Shown: one piece after another, positions 22,563 to 31,900 of the stretch | Position numbering within the stretch: the stretch's first letter is position 1 | How the letters are laid out: each line of letters starts with the position of its first letter | Assembly (NCBI GenBank): GCA_017394605.1 | Contig: JAFPXU010000074.1 | Coordinates: 1 to 36,700 of the forward strand | Source of the DNA: Clostridia bacterium | Lineage (GTDB): Bacteria > Bacillota_A > Clostridia > Christensenellales > CAG-138 | Direction: 5' to 3' | Length of the DNA stretch: 36,700 nucleotides | Translations under genes and position numbers: made by a program | Notes under the pieces: model-generated | Told to the model about the DNA's origin: nothing | Seen by the model: the letters and a program-made list of their open reading frames with translations, nothing else | Databases searched by the model: none

Positions 22563-23774
22563 CTATTTCAGTCTGTTCCGGAAATATGTGCGGAGCTGTT
22601 CGACCGTTTCGTCGAGCGCGTCCGGAACCGGCGCCGTGCCCTGCGCGAGGGTTCCTCTTCCGCCGCCTTTTCCCGATACTGCCGTATTGATGACGCGGCA
22701 GAGTTCCGATACGTCATTGGAACTGTCAGAAGAACAGGAGAGGACGTAATTCAGTCTGTCCTCCGTTTTTCCGAACAGAACGGTAAGCGCGTTTGGATTC
22801 CGGAGCGTCTTGGAAGCGAGTGATTTTAGCTTGTTCTGAGAAGCGGTCCCGACATTCTCGAGGATGAGCGTGGTCTTTCCGATCCTGACAGCCTTCTGAA
22901 GCAGTTCTTCCGCAAGATAGGCATTCAGTGATTCGGAAAGCTCTTTTTCCTTTTTGTGCAGGTCTTTCAGTTCATCCTGCAGCTTATCGATCGATTCCGT
23001 CAGATTTGTCCAGGAAGTGGAGAACCTGCGGCCTGCCGCGCTCAGGATTTTCCGCGCATGCTGTGTATAACGGAGCGCCCTGCCTCCGCAGAGGAGCGTT
23101 ACGCGCATGCCGCCTTTATATGACATGGATTCCGTGATGAGAATGGATCCGATCTCCCCTGTATGGGAGACATGCGGCGCGCAGCAGGTGCAACAGTCCG
23201 CATTCTCGATGCTGACGATTCGGATCGGCGCATGGATGCCTTCCGCCTGTTTTCTGAGAGAGAGGCCTGCCTGTTTCATTTCCTCAAGCGTGTCGTACCG
23301 GACGGCGGTGACGGGAAGATCCATGCAGACATACTGATTCGCGAGAGCTTCCGCTTCGTACAGTTCCTCCTGCGTAAGCGGCTTGTCCAGATCGATCGTT
23401 GTGTATTCGGATGAAAGATGGAACCCGACGTTGTTGACGCCGAACAGTTTGTAGATGGAATAGGAAAGAAGATGCTCTCCCGTATGCTGCTGCATATGGT
23501 CGAATCTCCGTTCCCAGTTGAGCGTGACCGGATAGCACTGACCGACGGTCAGAGGACGGTCGACGTGATGAAGCAGTTCCCCGTTCACCTCGTCGCATCC
23601 GAGAATGGCGGCGTCTCCGATCGAGCCCGTATCGCAGGGCTGTCCGCCTGCGTTGTCAAATATGATCGTCCGGTCGAGCGTGACGTCGAAACCCTCTTCC
23701 GCGGCACGGCAGGATTCAACGGTTGCCGTGCACGCTTTCAGATGACTGTCCTCAAGATATAAACGATTTGTCAT
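22563..23774 (-). CDS. alaX: Alanyl-tRNA editing protein AlaX-L (with DHHA1 domain)
   Basis: 403 aa. Free-standing editing domain related to AlaRS that deacylates Ser- or Gly-tRNA(Ala). Zinc ligands are present: H97 and H101 in QQHTGEH, C197 and H201 in C-C-A-P-H (the family's CGGTH), followed by TGEIGS. The N-terminal beta barrel carries FDNAGGQPCDTG. A coiled coil at about 255-290 (KLQDELKDLHKKEKELSES) leads to a C-terminal DHHA1 domain with SGKGGGRGTLAQG. This long architecture (AlaX-L) is usual in Firmicutes. It starts two bases after the AEC gene stop; its GGAGGT ribosome site encodes the AEC C-terminal Gly-Gly, so the two are coupled. Confidence 0.92.
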   Translation of the reverse strand: MTNRLYLEDSHLKACTATVESCRAAEEGFDVTLDRTIIFDNAGGQPCDTGSIGDAAILGCDEVNGELLHHVDRPLTVGQCYPVTLNWERRFDHMQQHTGEHLLSYSIYKLFGVNNVGFHLSSEYTTIDLDKPLTQEELYEAEALANQYVCMDLPVTAVRYDTLEEMKQAGLSLRKQAEGIHAPIRIVSIENADCCTCCAPHVSHTGEIGSILITESMSYKGGMRVTLLCGGRALRYTQHARKILSAAGRRFSTSWTNLTESIDKLQDELKDLHKKEKELSESLNAYLAEELLQKAVRIGKTTLILENVGTASQNKLKSLASKTLRNPNALTVLFGKTEDRLNYVLSCSSDSSNDVSELCRVINTAVSGKGGGRGTLAQGTAPVPDALDETVEQLRTYFRNRLK

Positions 23775-23776
23775 GG

Positions 23777-24715
23777 TCAGATACCTCCAGTTGCCTTCAG
23801 GATGCAGATGAACAGAAACATGGTAAATACGGCCAGCGTGCTTGTTGTCGCGATCAGTTCGCTGCTGAGCTGCTCATCTCCGTCCATCTCACAGGAAAAC
23901 GCATACAGCACGGTGGCGCATGGACCGCCGAACAGGCAGAGCATGGTGACCATTCCGACGGGATCCAGACGGAGAAGTCTGCCGAGCAGAAGCATGACCG
24001 CCGGGATAAGCAGAAGCCGGAACAGGGAAATGACCGCGATCGTTTTCCGGTCATGCAGGAAAGCGGAAAGGTGGATCCTGCTTCCGATAATGATGAAGGA
24101 AAGCGGTGTGGCGATCGCGGCAAGGGAACTGACGGGCGAGAGGATCACGTCCGGAAGCGTGACGTCCGTCAGACAAAGGACAAGACCGGTCAGGCATCCG
24201 AGGATGATCGGATGAAGAATGATCCGCTTCACCGTCGGAAGGAAGGGGATCTTTCCGCCCCGGTTTAATTCCATTTGGATGACGCTGATCAGATTGAACA
24301 GCGGAGCGGAAATGGAGAGCGAGAGCATGAACGGCGCGAGTTGGATTGCGGGAAACAGCGCCTGTGCGATGGCAAGACCGAAGATGACGTCGTTTGCTCT
24401 GGAGAGGGATACGATGAGCGTCCCGCGCCTCGGAGGATCTGTTACAAACCTCGGTATGATCAGCATGCAGAGAAGAGAGACTCCGATGATGGAGAACAGA
24501 ACGGTAAGCGCGAGTTTCGGGCTTGAGATCTGACTGAAATCACTCTCGTAAAGCTTTTTGATGCAGAGAGCGGGAACGGTGATATAGTAATTCAGCTTGT
24601 TCGCCTTGATCAATGTATCTTCCGCGACAAGACCCGATTTGCGGACAGCGAAGCCGATGAGCATAAGGATCATCAGCGGAACAACGACATTTGCAGATAC
24701 GATAATAGACTCCAT
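23777..24715 (-). CDS. AEC (auxin efflux carrier) family transporter
   Basis: 312 aa. Ten-helix AEC permease: VVVPLMILMLIGFAVRKSGL at the N terminus, NKLNYYITVPALCIKKL (helix 2 pattern), SRANDVIFGLAIAQALF with the conserved Asn, ATPLSFIIIGSRI after the central loop, and FGGPCATVLYAFSCEMDGD near the C terminus, where the family usually has PxATxxYxxAxxY. Bacterial members export malate or other organic anions; the substrate here is unknown. The frame extends to a GTG at 24724, but the ATG at 24715 has GGTGAG 8 bases upstream. Cotranscribed with alaX. Confidence 0.87.
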   Translation of the reverse strand: MESIIVSANVVVPLMILMLIGFAVRKSGLVAEDTLIKANKLNYYITVPALCIKKLYESDFSQISSPKLALTVLFSIIGVSLLCMLIIPRFVTDPPRRGTLIVSLSRANDVIFGLAIAQALFPAIQLAPFMLSLSISAPLFNLISVIQMELNRGGKIPFLPTVKRIILHPIILGCLTGLVLCLTDVTLPDVILSPVSSLAAIATPLSFIIIGSRIHLSAFLHDRKTIAVISLFRLLLIPAVMLLLGRLLRLDPVGMVTMLCLFGGPCATVLYAFSCEMDGDEQLSSELIATTSTLAVFTMFLFICILKATGGI

Positions 24716-24769
24716 AACAAACACTCACCGGAAGCTTTGCGAAAATTATAACATAAACCTTTTCGCATA

Positions 24770-24778
24770 TGGTATCAT
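24770..24778 (+). promoter_or_regulatory. Possible extended -10 promoter of the glg operon
   Basis: TGGTATCAT, 117 bases upstream of the glgC TTG start; no clear -35. On the opposite strand a TATAAT (24750-24745) may serve the AEC gene. Confidence 0.4.
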
Positions 24779-24894
24779 ATAAGTAACAGAGGTCATTTCC
24801 CGATCTCTTCATCACAATTCGTTATACAGGAGCGTATCCTGGTTGTCGCGCGTGGAGATCTTCCACACTTTTATCATGAAAGGAGCCGTGTGCC

Positions 24895-26112
24895 TTGAAG
24901 AAAACGATTGTTGCTATGCTTCTTGCCGGCGGGCAGGGAAGCAGACTCGGTGTGCTTACATCGAATATGGCAAAGCCTGCCGTCCCGTTCGGAGGGAAAT
25001 ATCGGATCATTGATTTTCCTCTTTCCAATTGCGTGAATTCCGGTATCGATACCGTCGGCGTGCTGACACAGTACCGGCCGCTGGCACTGAATTCCTATCT
25101 TGGAACCGGACAGTACTGGGATCTGGACCGACTGAACGGAGGCGTGTTCGTATTGCCTCCTTATATGACTGCGGACGACGGCAGATGGTATTCCGGAACA
25201 GCCAACGCGATTTATCAGAACAGGGAATTCGTAGATCAGTATGACCCTGATTATGTGCTCGTTCTTTCGGGAGACCATATTTATAAGATGGATTACAGCG
25301 CCATGCTGAAGTTCCACATCAAGATGAATGCCGCTGCGACTATCGCGGTGCTTCCCGTACCGATGGAAGAGGCGCACCGGTTTGGCATCATGAACACGGA
25401 CGCGCACGACAGGATCACGTCCTTTGAGGAGAAGCCGAAAGAGCCGAAATCCAACAATGCCTCCATGGGCATCTATATCTTTAACTGGAAACTGCTCCGG
25501 GCATATATGGAGGAGGACGACCGCAATCCGGATTCTGAAAATGATTTTGGAAAGAACATTATTCCCGCCATGCTTGGGAACGGGGAGAAGATGTACGCCT
25601 ATCCTTTTGAAGGGTACTGGAAGGACGTCGGAACCGTACAGAGCCTTTGGGAAGCGAACATGGATCTGATTGCGGATCCGCCGCTTCTGGAGCTCAATGA
25701 CCCGTCCTGGCGTATCTACAGCAAAACGATGAGCCTTCCTGCCCATGTGGTCGGAAAGAACGCGGTGATCCAGGGCAGCCTTGTCACGGAGGGATCCGTG
25801 GTGAACGGGACGGTCAGGCACAGCGTCCTGTTCGGAGGCAGCACGGTGGAAGAGGGCGCCGTGGTGGAGGACTCCGTCGTATTCCCCGGTGCCGTGGTCA
25901 AGAAGGGGGCGAAGATCTCCAAGGCTATCATCGGGGAGAATTCCGTGATCGGTGAAAACTGCGTGATCGGCGGACCGCTCCGCGAAGGGGAAAAAGTAGA
26001 TAACAAGCTGACAGGAGACATTACACTGATCGGCAATGATATTACCGTAAAGGACGGCGTTTATATGCCGCAGGGAGCCATTGCTTCCGTGAATGGAGGA
26101 GGGGCTGTATGA
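24895..26112 (+). CDS. glgC: Glucose-1-phosphate adenylyltransferase, catalytic subunit
   Basis: 405 aa. Makes ADP-glucose from ATP and glucose-1-phosphate, the committed step of glycogen synthesis. Nucleotidyltransferase motifs: [33 protein letters not shown], catalytic-Asp block [11 protein letters not shown], the Glu-Lys of SFEEKP, and GYWKDVGT. The C-terminal left-handed beta-helix (about 285-385) shows hexapeptide repeats ([10 protein letters not shown]). The start codon is TTG at 24895, with AAAGGAG 9 bases upstream; no ATG or GTG fits the frame. First gene of glgC-glgD-glgA, overlapping glgD by 4 bases. Confidence 0.96.
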   Translation: MKKTIVAMLLAGGQGSRLGVLTSNMAKPAVPFGGKYRIIDFPLSNCVNSGIDTVGVLTQYRPLALNSYLGTGQYWDLDRLNGGVFVLPPYMTADDGRWYSGTANAIYQNREFVDQYDPDYVLVLSGDHIYKMDYSAMLKFHIKMNAAATIAVLPVPMEEAHRFGIMNTDAHDRITSFEEKPKEPKSNNASMGIYIFNWKLLRAYMEEDDRNPDSENDFGKNIIPAMLGNGEKMYAYPFEGYWKDVGTVQSLWEANMDLIADPPLLELNDPSWRIYSKTMSLPAHVVGKNAVIQGSLVTEGSVVNGTVRHSVLFGGSTVEEGAVVEDSVVFPGAVVKKGAKISKAIIGENSVIGENCVIGGPLREGEKVDNKLTGDITLIGNDITVKDGVYMPQGAIASVNGGGAV

Positions 26113-27233
26113 ATAGAACAGCGTTTGGTTTGATTTATACCGGAGAGAACAATCCCAAGATGCGGGATCTGACCGCTTCCAGAGCAGTCGCGGCGCTTCC
26201 GTTCGGCGGCCGTTACAGATGCATCGACTTTATACTTTCCAATCTGGTGCATACGGGCATTTCGAGCGTCGGGCTCATCGCACAGAGGAACTACCATTCC
26301 CTGATGGATCATCTCGGGGCCGGAAAGGAATGGGACCTTCACAGGAAGAGGGAAGGTCTGTTTATCCTGCCGCCATTCCTGACAAAAGATACCACGGAGC
26401 CCTATCACGGATCCATCGACGCTTTTCACGGTTGCATGGGATACGTGAGACGGAGTCCGTGCCAGTATATCATCGTTTCCGGAAGCCATACGATATTCAA
26501 CACGGACTTCACGGCTATGATGGAGCAGCATATCAATACCAGGGCGGATATCACCATCATGTATAATGAGGATCCGTTCTTTGATCCTGAAGATCAGAAT
26601 AAGGATCTCAGACTGTATCTTGATGACGACGGACGCGTTACCAGCATGGAATACGATCCGTACAGGCCGGGCTCCAACAATCAGAGCTGCGATGTATTCA
26701 TCATGGACAAGGCGCTGTTCGAGCATCTTATCAATGACGCGCACGCAAGAGGGGAAACGCATTTTATCCGCGATCTGCTGATGAAGAAGTGCTCCGCGCT
26801 TCGGATCTACGGCTGGCGCTATAACGGCGTCGTGAAGAGACTGAACTCGGTGGCGAGTTATTTCTCCGCCAACATGAGCCTGCTGGATCCTGCGATCCGG
26901 AACGATCTTTTCAATCCGAGGACGCCCATCTATACCAAGGTCAAGGACGAGGTATCCGCACGGTACGGCGCGGAAGCGAGCGTCACGAATTCCATGCTTG
27001 CGGACGGGTGCGAAGTATACGGCAGCGTGGAGAACTGCATTCTGTTCCGCGGCGTAACCGTTGGCAAGGGTTCCGTTGTGAAAGATTCCATTCTCCTGCA
27101 GGGAACGTCGATCGGAGAAAACGTGAGACTTGACCATGTGATCATGGATAAGGGCGTTACCGTCAGAGACGGCCGCGCGCTTACCGGTTATGACGGGTTC
27201 CCGATGGTGATCAGAAAGAACGCGACCGTCTGA
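26109..27233 (+). CDS. glgD: Glucose-1-phosphate adenylyltransferase, GlgD subunit
   Basis: 374 aa. Firmicutes-specific GlgC paralogue that pairs with GlgC. It has the fold ([23 protein letters not shown], then a hexapeptide-repeat C-terminal helix), but the catalytic block SGDHI of GlgC reads SGSHT here, losing the Asp, and the LAGGxGSRL loop is replaced by [14 protein letters not shown]. This is the normal GlgD pattern: a non-catalytic modulator that raises GlgC activity or changes its effector response. The start overlaps the glgC stop (ATGA) with GGAGGAGG upstream. GlgA follows 16 bases later. Confidence 0.95.
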   Translation: MNRTAFGLIYTGENNPKMRDLTASRAVAALPFGGRYRCIDFILSNLVHTGISSVGLIAQRNYHSLMDHLGAGKEWDLHRKREGLFILPPFLTKDTTEPYHGSIDAFHGCMGYVRRSPCQYIIVSGSHTIFNTDFTAMMEQHINTRADITIMYNEDPFFDPEDQNKDLRLYLDDDGRVTSMEYDPYRPGSNNQSCDVFIMDKALFEHLINDAHARGETHFIRDLLMKKCSALRIYGWRYNGVVKRLNSVASYFSANMSLLDPAIRNDLFNPRTPIYTKVKDEVSARYGAEASVTNSMLADGCEVYGSVENCILFRGVTVGKGSVVKDSILLQGTSIGENVRLDHVIMDKGVTVRDGRALTGYDGFPMVIRKNATV

Positions 27234-27249
27234 GTTAGGAGGAAAATCC

Positions 27250-28761
27250 GTGAAGATCCTGTTCGCTGCAAGTGAATGCGTTCCCTTTATCAAAACCGGC
27301 GGTCTGGCGGACGTAGTCGGATCGCTTCCTGTGGAACTGGTCAAGAAGGGCGAGGACGCGCGTGTTGTGCTTCCGAAGTATTCCGTCATAGATTACAAAT
27401 ACATTTCAGCAATGGAGCACGTGTGCGATTTCCAGGTCCTGTTCGGGATGGAATCGAAGTACTGCGGAGTCGATATGTTGAAGCTCCGCGATGTTACCTA
27501 TTATTTCATCGACAATCAGGACATGTACAACGTCAGTTCCATCTACGGGGACGGACTTGCGGAAGGATACCGCTTTACGTTTTTCTGCCGCGCGGTTCTG
27601 GAAATGATACGGCATATCGATTTTGTCCCGGATGTGCTTCATCTCAATGACTGGCAGACCGGTCTGGTTGCTCCCATGCTGAAGATCCAGTACCCCGGCG
27701 ATGAAAAACTGTCCGGCATCAAGACGGTCTATTCCATCCACAACCTGAAATACCAGGGAATATTCAGCTGGGGGGACATCAACAGCAGGGCAGGTTTTGA
27801 TAATTCGCTTTTCAGATCCGACGGTCTCGAGTTTTACGGCTGCCTCTCCTTCATGAAGGCGGGAATCGTGTTTTCCGACCATGTTTCGACGGTCAGCAGC
27901 AGCTATGCGGAAGAGATCAAATCCAGCTATTACGGAGAACGTATGGACGGACTGATCCGCGCGCGCGGCAGCGCGGTTTCCGGCATACTGAACGGCATCG
28001 ACAAGGATTCCTATAATCCCGCGACGGACGAGTTCATCGCCGCGAATTACGATCAGTTCAACATGGCGGGGAAGAAGCTCTGTAAGAAAGCGCTCCAGGA
28101 GGAGATGGGACTTGAGGTCAGAGAGGATGTTCCGATCGTCAGCATTATCTCCAGAATGACGCCGCAGAAGGGATTCGACCTGATCGATCGGGTAATCGGG
28201 GATATCATGCGTACCGACCTTCAGTTTATATTCCTCGGAAGCGGCGACAAGCGCTACGTGGATCTGGCGAACTGGGCAGCCTGGCGCTATCACGGACAGG
28301 TAGGCACGTACATCGGAATGAATGAGCCGCTCGCACACCGGATCTATGCCGGAAGCGATATGTTCCTGATGCCGTCCCAGTTTGAGCCCTGCGGCCTTTC
28401 GCAGATGATCTCCCTGAGATACGGAACCGTTCCGAGTGTGCGCGAAACGGGAGGTTTGAAGGACAGCATCCAGCCATACAACAAGTATACGGATGAGGGG
28501 AACGGCTTTTCCTTCAGCAACTATAACGCGCATGAGATGCTGTTCACGATCGAGCGGGCGGCAAGGTATTATCATCATGATAAGGGAATGTGGCAGCGCT
28601 TGGTGCATCGCGGAATGAACTGCGATTTCGGATGGAATGTTTCCGCCAATCAGTATATTATGCTGTATCGGTCGCTGATCGGATGGCAGGAGCCTGTGCC
28701 GGCAGCACCGGAAAAGAAGAAAGCTCCCGCCCGCAAAAGAACATCAAAAAAAACCGAATAA
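27250..28761 (+). CDS. glgA: Glycogen synthase
   Basis: 503 aa. GT5 ADP-glucose starch/glycogen synthase. N-terminal KTGGLADVVGSLP is the ADP-glucose-binding motif (K16-T-G-G); HLNDWQTG, SIHNLKYQG, KAGIVFSD, SRMTPQKGFDLI and EPCGLSQM follow in the family order. The last 20 residues are an Ala/Pro/Lys-rich tail (APEKKKAPARKRTSKK) outside the enzyme fold. GTG start with TTAGGAGG 8 bases upstream. Closes the glg operon; no glgP, glgB or debranching gene is adjacent. Confidence 0.96.
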   Translation: MKILFAASECVPFIKTGGLADVVGSLPVELVKKGEDARVVLPKYSVIDYKYISAMEHVCDFQVLFGMESKYCGVDMLKLRDVTYYFIDNQDMYNVSSIYGDGLAEGYRFTFFCRAVLEMIRHIDFVPDVLHLNDWQTGLVAPMLKIQYPGDEKLSGIKTVYSIHNLKYQGIFSWGDINSRAGFDNSLFRSDGLEFYGCLSFMKAGIVFSDHVSTVSSSYAEEIKSSYYGERMDGLIRARGSAVSGILNGIDKDSYNPATDEFIAANYDQFNMAGKKLCKKALQEEMGLEVREDVPIVSIISRMTPQKGFDLIDRVIGDIMRTDLQFIFLGSGDKRYVDLANWAAWRYHGQVGTYIGMNEPLAHRIYAGSDMFLMPSQFEPCGLSQMISLRYGTVPSVRETGGLKDSIQPYNKYTDEGNGFSFSNYNAHEMLFTIERAARYYHHDKGMWQRLVHRGMNCDFGWNVSANQYIMLYRSLIGWQEPVPAAPEKKKAPARKRTSKKTE

Positions 28762-28784
28762 AATGAGCATAATAAAACAAAGCG

Positions 28785-28812
28785 AAAAGGGTTCCAAACG
28801 GAATCCTTTTTT
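28785..28812 (+). terminator. Terminator after glgA
   Basis: Stem AAAAGGGTTCC/GGAATCCTTTT (one G-U) with AAAC loop and T run. Confidence 0.88.
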
Positions 28813-28944
28813 CGTTTGCTTCGTTGCCTGCGGAGTATTCAGGCAGACGGTAGCTTTCGAGTAAATCAGAAAAGAATAACCGAAGATCTAGCACGGGGAA
28901 AAGCCAGAAATGCGGAAAGATCTTTCGCTGCGGTCGAACATATC
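28813..28944. other. Intergenic stretch between two converging terminators
   Basis: No coding frame with a ribosome site and no recognisable RNA. It separates the glg operon from the convergent giant MBG gene. Confidence 0.5.
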
Positions 28945-28981
28945 AAAAAAATACGGCCCCCTCAGAAAAGGGGACCGTATT
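28945..28981 (-). terminator. Terminator of the giant MBG gene
   Basis: Minus-strand stem of about 12 bp (AATACGG-CCCC paired with GGGG-CCGTATT, one mismatch/wobble) followed by T7. Confidence 0.9.
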
Positions 28982-28996
28982 GGTTCGGAGTCGGGA

Positions 28997-31900
28997 TCAG
29001 AACGCGTCATGGATTACGTAGAAGTCGTAATCCGGATTGTTCTCATCATAGGAATCCTTGTCCAGTGTCGGAGAATACGTCGAAACAGTGATCGTTCCGG
29101 CTTCACCGTTCAGGGTTATGATCCGGAAGAATCCGAGGCCGTTCTCTTCGTCGTCCTGGTAGTTGTACATGACAGCATTGACATTGCGGTCTCCGTATTT
29201 CTTGGTCCAGCGGGCGGTGCCTTCGGCACTGCCGCACAGGACAAGCGCTACGTTTCCATTGGGAGCAACGAGCTTCTCTTCAATGAACTTACCGAACTCG
29301 GTCAACTTGCCGTCGTCCTTCTGGCTTGCAGGATCATGCTCGATGAAGTCGTTCATAACCAGGACCACCGAGTATTCCGGATACTTGTTGATCATGCTGT
29401 TGGCAGCATTCACCCATTTTTCCTGAAGTTCCTTTTCTTCCTCGGTAGCGGTCTGCGGATCGATCAGTTTCTCATATCCGATTCCGACAAACAGCAGCTG
29501 CTGCTCAGGGAACGGCTGGTACCAGATCTGGCCGTCGTTGTACTCGTTCTTCTTGCTGACCTCACAGAGCCTGTTCTTGCTGTAGGTCTTGTAATCAAGC
29601 TCATCGCCGCCGACTTCATTCTCGCCTGCGACATTGAGATACGGCAGCTGGTTCTTGCTTCTCTTCAGGTTGGCAAGCTCGCTCTTGATCAGCTTCCATG
29701 CAGCTTTTTCATTCCTGTCGAGGACTGCGTTGCCGGAGCCGACGATCGCAAGAGCGCCGAGTCTCGAGTTGTTCTCCTTGATCCAGGCGAAGATGTCTTT
29801 ATATGCATCGTTCTTCTTGCCTTCCTTGGCAAGATCGGTGTCGGAGATGAAGTAGAAGGAGAAGCTTCCGAGCATTCCCAGCGGGACCTCTTCATCGAGG
29901 ATGTTCTCGTCGAAAATGCGGAGCCTTCCATAGCTTGTGGTGATCTTATAGTTGCCGGCAATGGTGCCTGCGTTCAGACTGTAGGTGAACGCGTTTCTGC
30001 TGCTTCCGACTTCGGTCTGGGATCCCGTGATCGAGTAGGAAGCTCCTTCACCTGCAGCGAATCCCTGACCGCCGATCGTGATGTCTCTGCTCGGAACATT
30101 TCTGCGAAGCGGCGTGCCATCATAGCTCTTTGCTGCGGAGGCACTTCTCAGCGTAACCGTCCTCGGCGTGATTGTCAGTGTCCCAGGAATTTTGTCGGTA
30201 ATTGTGTACTCTCCTGTTACGTCTTCATCGCCGCGCATGATTTTAAAAGGACCGACAGGATTGTTTCCGGTGGAAGTATCCGCCACGTTGGTGGCGCTTC
30301 CTATTGCTTCTGCTACGAGCACATCACCCGGGAGCAGGGCTCCTGTTGTCACCTTGACTATAGGATTCGTCAGAGGGGTGCCGTCGTATACTTTCGTGTC
30401 ACTCGCCGCGGTGAGTGTGATCGCACCGGGCTTCACTTCACCGGTGATTGTCAGAGTGCCGGGAATTGTCTTGACGGTGTAGTAGTCCATCAGATCGTCC
30501 GTGATTTCTTCCTTGTTCACCGTGAAGGAGATCGTGGACTTGCCATCACGGGTGATTGCATAATCGTCACCGACGGGGTTTTCGGCCGTGCCCGGATCCT
30601 TGATGGTACCGGTGGCCTGCGCGGTCAGTTTGTCGTTTCCGCTCAGTTCGCCGTCCGTTACGGTTACTTCGGGATTGCTGTGCTCTTCGCCGTCATACGG
30701 CCATTCGCCGTCCGCACCGGTCAGCGTGAGATCTTCATAAATCTTCAGCACGCCTTCCTTCTCGGTGAACTTGTAATTGTGATGATCGAAGTGACCGCAA
30801 CTGGTCAGCGGCTCGCCATCGCCTTCGTCAATTTCGTCTTCCGGCGGGTTTATCGGTGTGATTACTTCCCAGGCGGATTCATCAACACGTCTTTCCGAAG
30901 CGGACTCCTCTTTGAAGGACTTCGCCTGCTTTGCGGCTTTCTTCATTTCGTCCCCACCGCCGGGATCGATTTCTGCGTGCTCAAGAGCCCAGGTCATTAC
31001 GCGAATGGGGTACGCGCCGACCCATTCGCCTTCATCCGTACCGGCCAGGTCACGGGAGATATCGTAACCAAAGTCCTTATCCTGGGACAGCTTCTCGCCC
31101 TGAATCAGGCCCTTGACCTTGACGGTCAGTTGGGGATCTGGGTCGCCGTAATCCTTCGTCTTATCCTCAGCGGTGAACGTAACTGGAGCCGGAGTGATCT
31201 GGAAGTAATAATTCGCAGGGGTGGCAGATGGGCTCGGCTGCGCGTCGTCCCATACGAAACGATAGCAATACGTATGCTTTGAGTCGAGCTCGTTCATATG
31301 CCAGTCGTAGTCCCACGAATATTCCATGTCGCCGTCCCAATAGTTGCAACTGTTCGTCAGGCTAACCGTAATGGGATAGAGGCCGACATTCTGACCGGAG
31401 AGCTCGGTTTCCTTTTCTCGGGAAAGCGTGATCAGAGCGCCCTTTTTATAACCGTGATAACCGCCACCGGTATTGATCCAAACTCCGTTCTGCTTTAGCA
31501 GCGTGTTAGCAGTAATACCATCAGGGTTAGACGGGACCACAAGCCAGTCGGATTTGGAACCATCGGGTTCGCCGTACTCTTTGTCGTCCGTCACGATGAC
31601 CTCACGATTGCCAAGAGTCGCAGTGTGATCGTTTCTAAGCCGCAGTTTAATAACGCGCTGGTTGATCTTAAGCTCCGATTGTGTGGTATCGATCGTAATC
31701 TTGAACAAGCCTGTGACATTTGTTCCGTCCGCAGCATCAGTCACTTTAGCGGAAATCACCTTGCTATATGCGACATTGGGCGTTCCGCCATGCGTTACCG
31801 TAGCGATGCTTACTCTTGGGCTTTCGAAGGTAATCACCAGCTTATACTGCTTCTCTCCTATGGTCATATCCATGGTTCCGATATACCGATAGGTGTAACT

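Noticed and set aside
28910..31282. A 790-codon open frame on the plus strand opposite the 3' part of the giant MBG gene
   Set aside because: It is the antisense shadow of a long coding region: no ribosome site, no recognisable domains, and it overlaps the MBG terminator. The minus-strand protein has a signal peptide and repeat domains.
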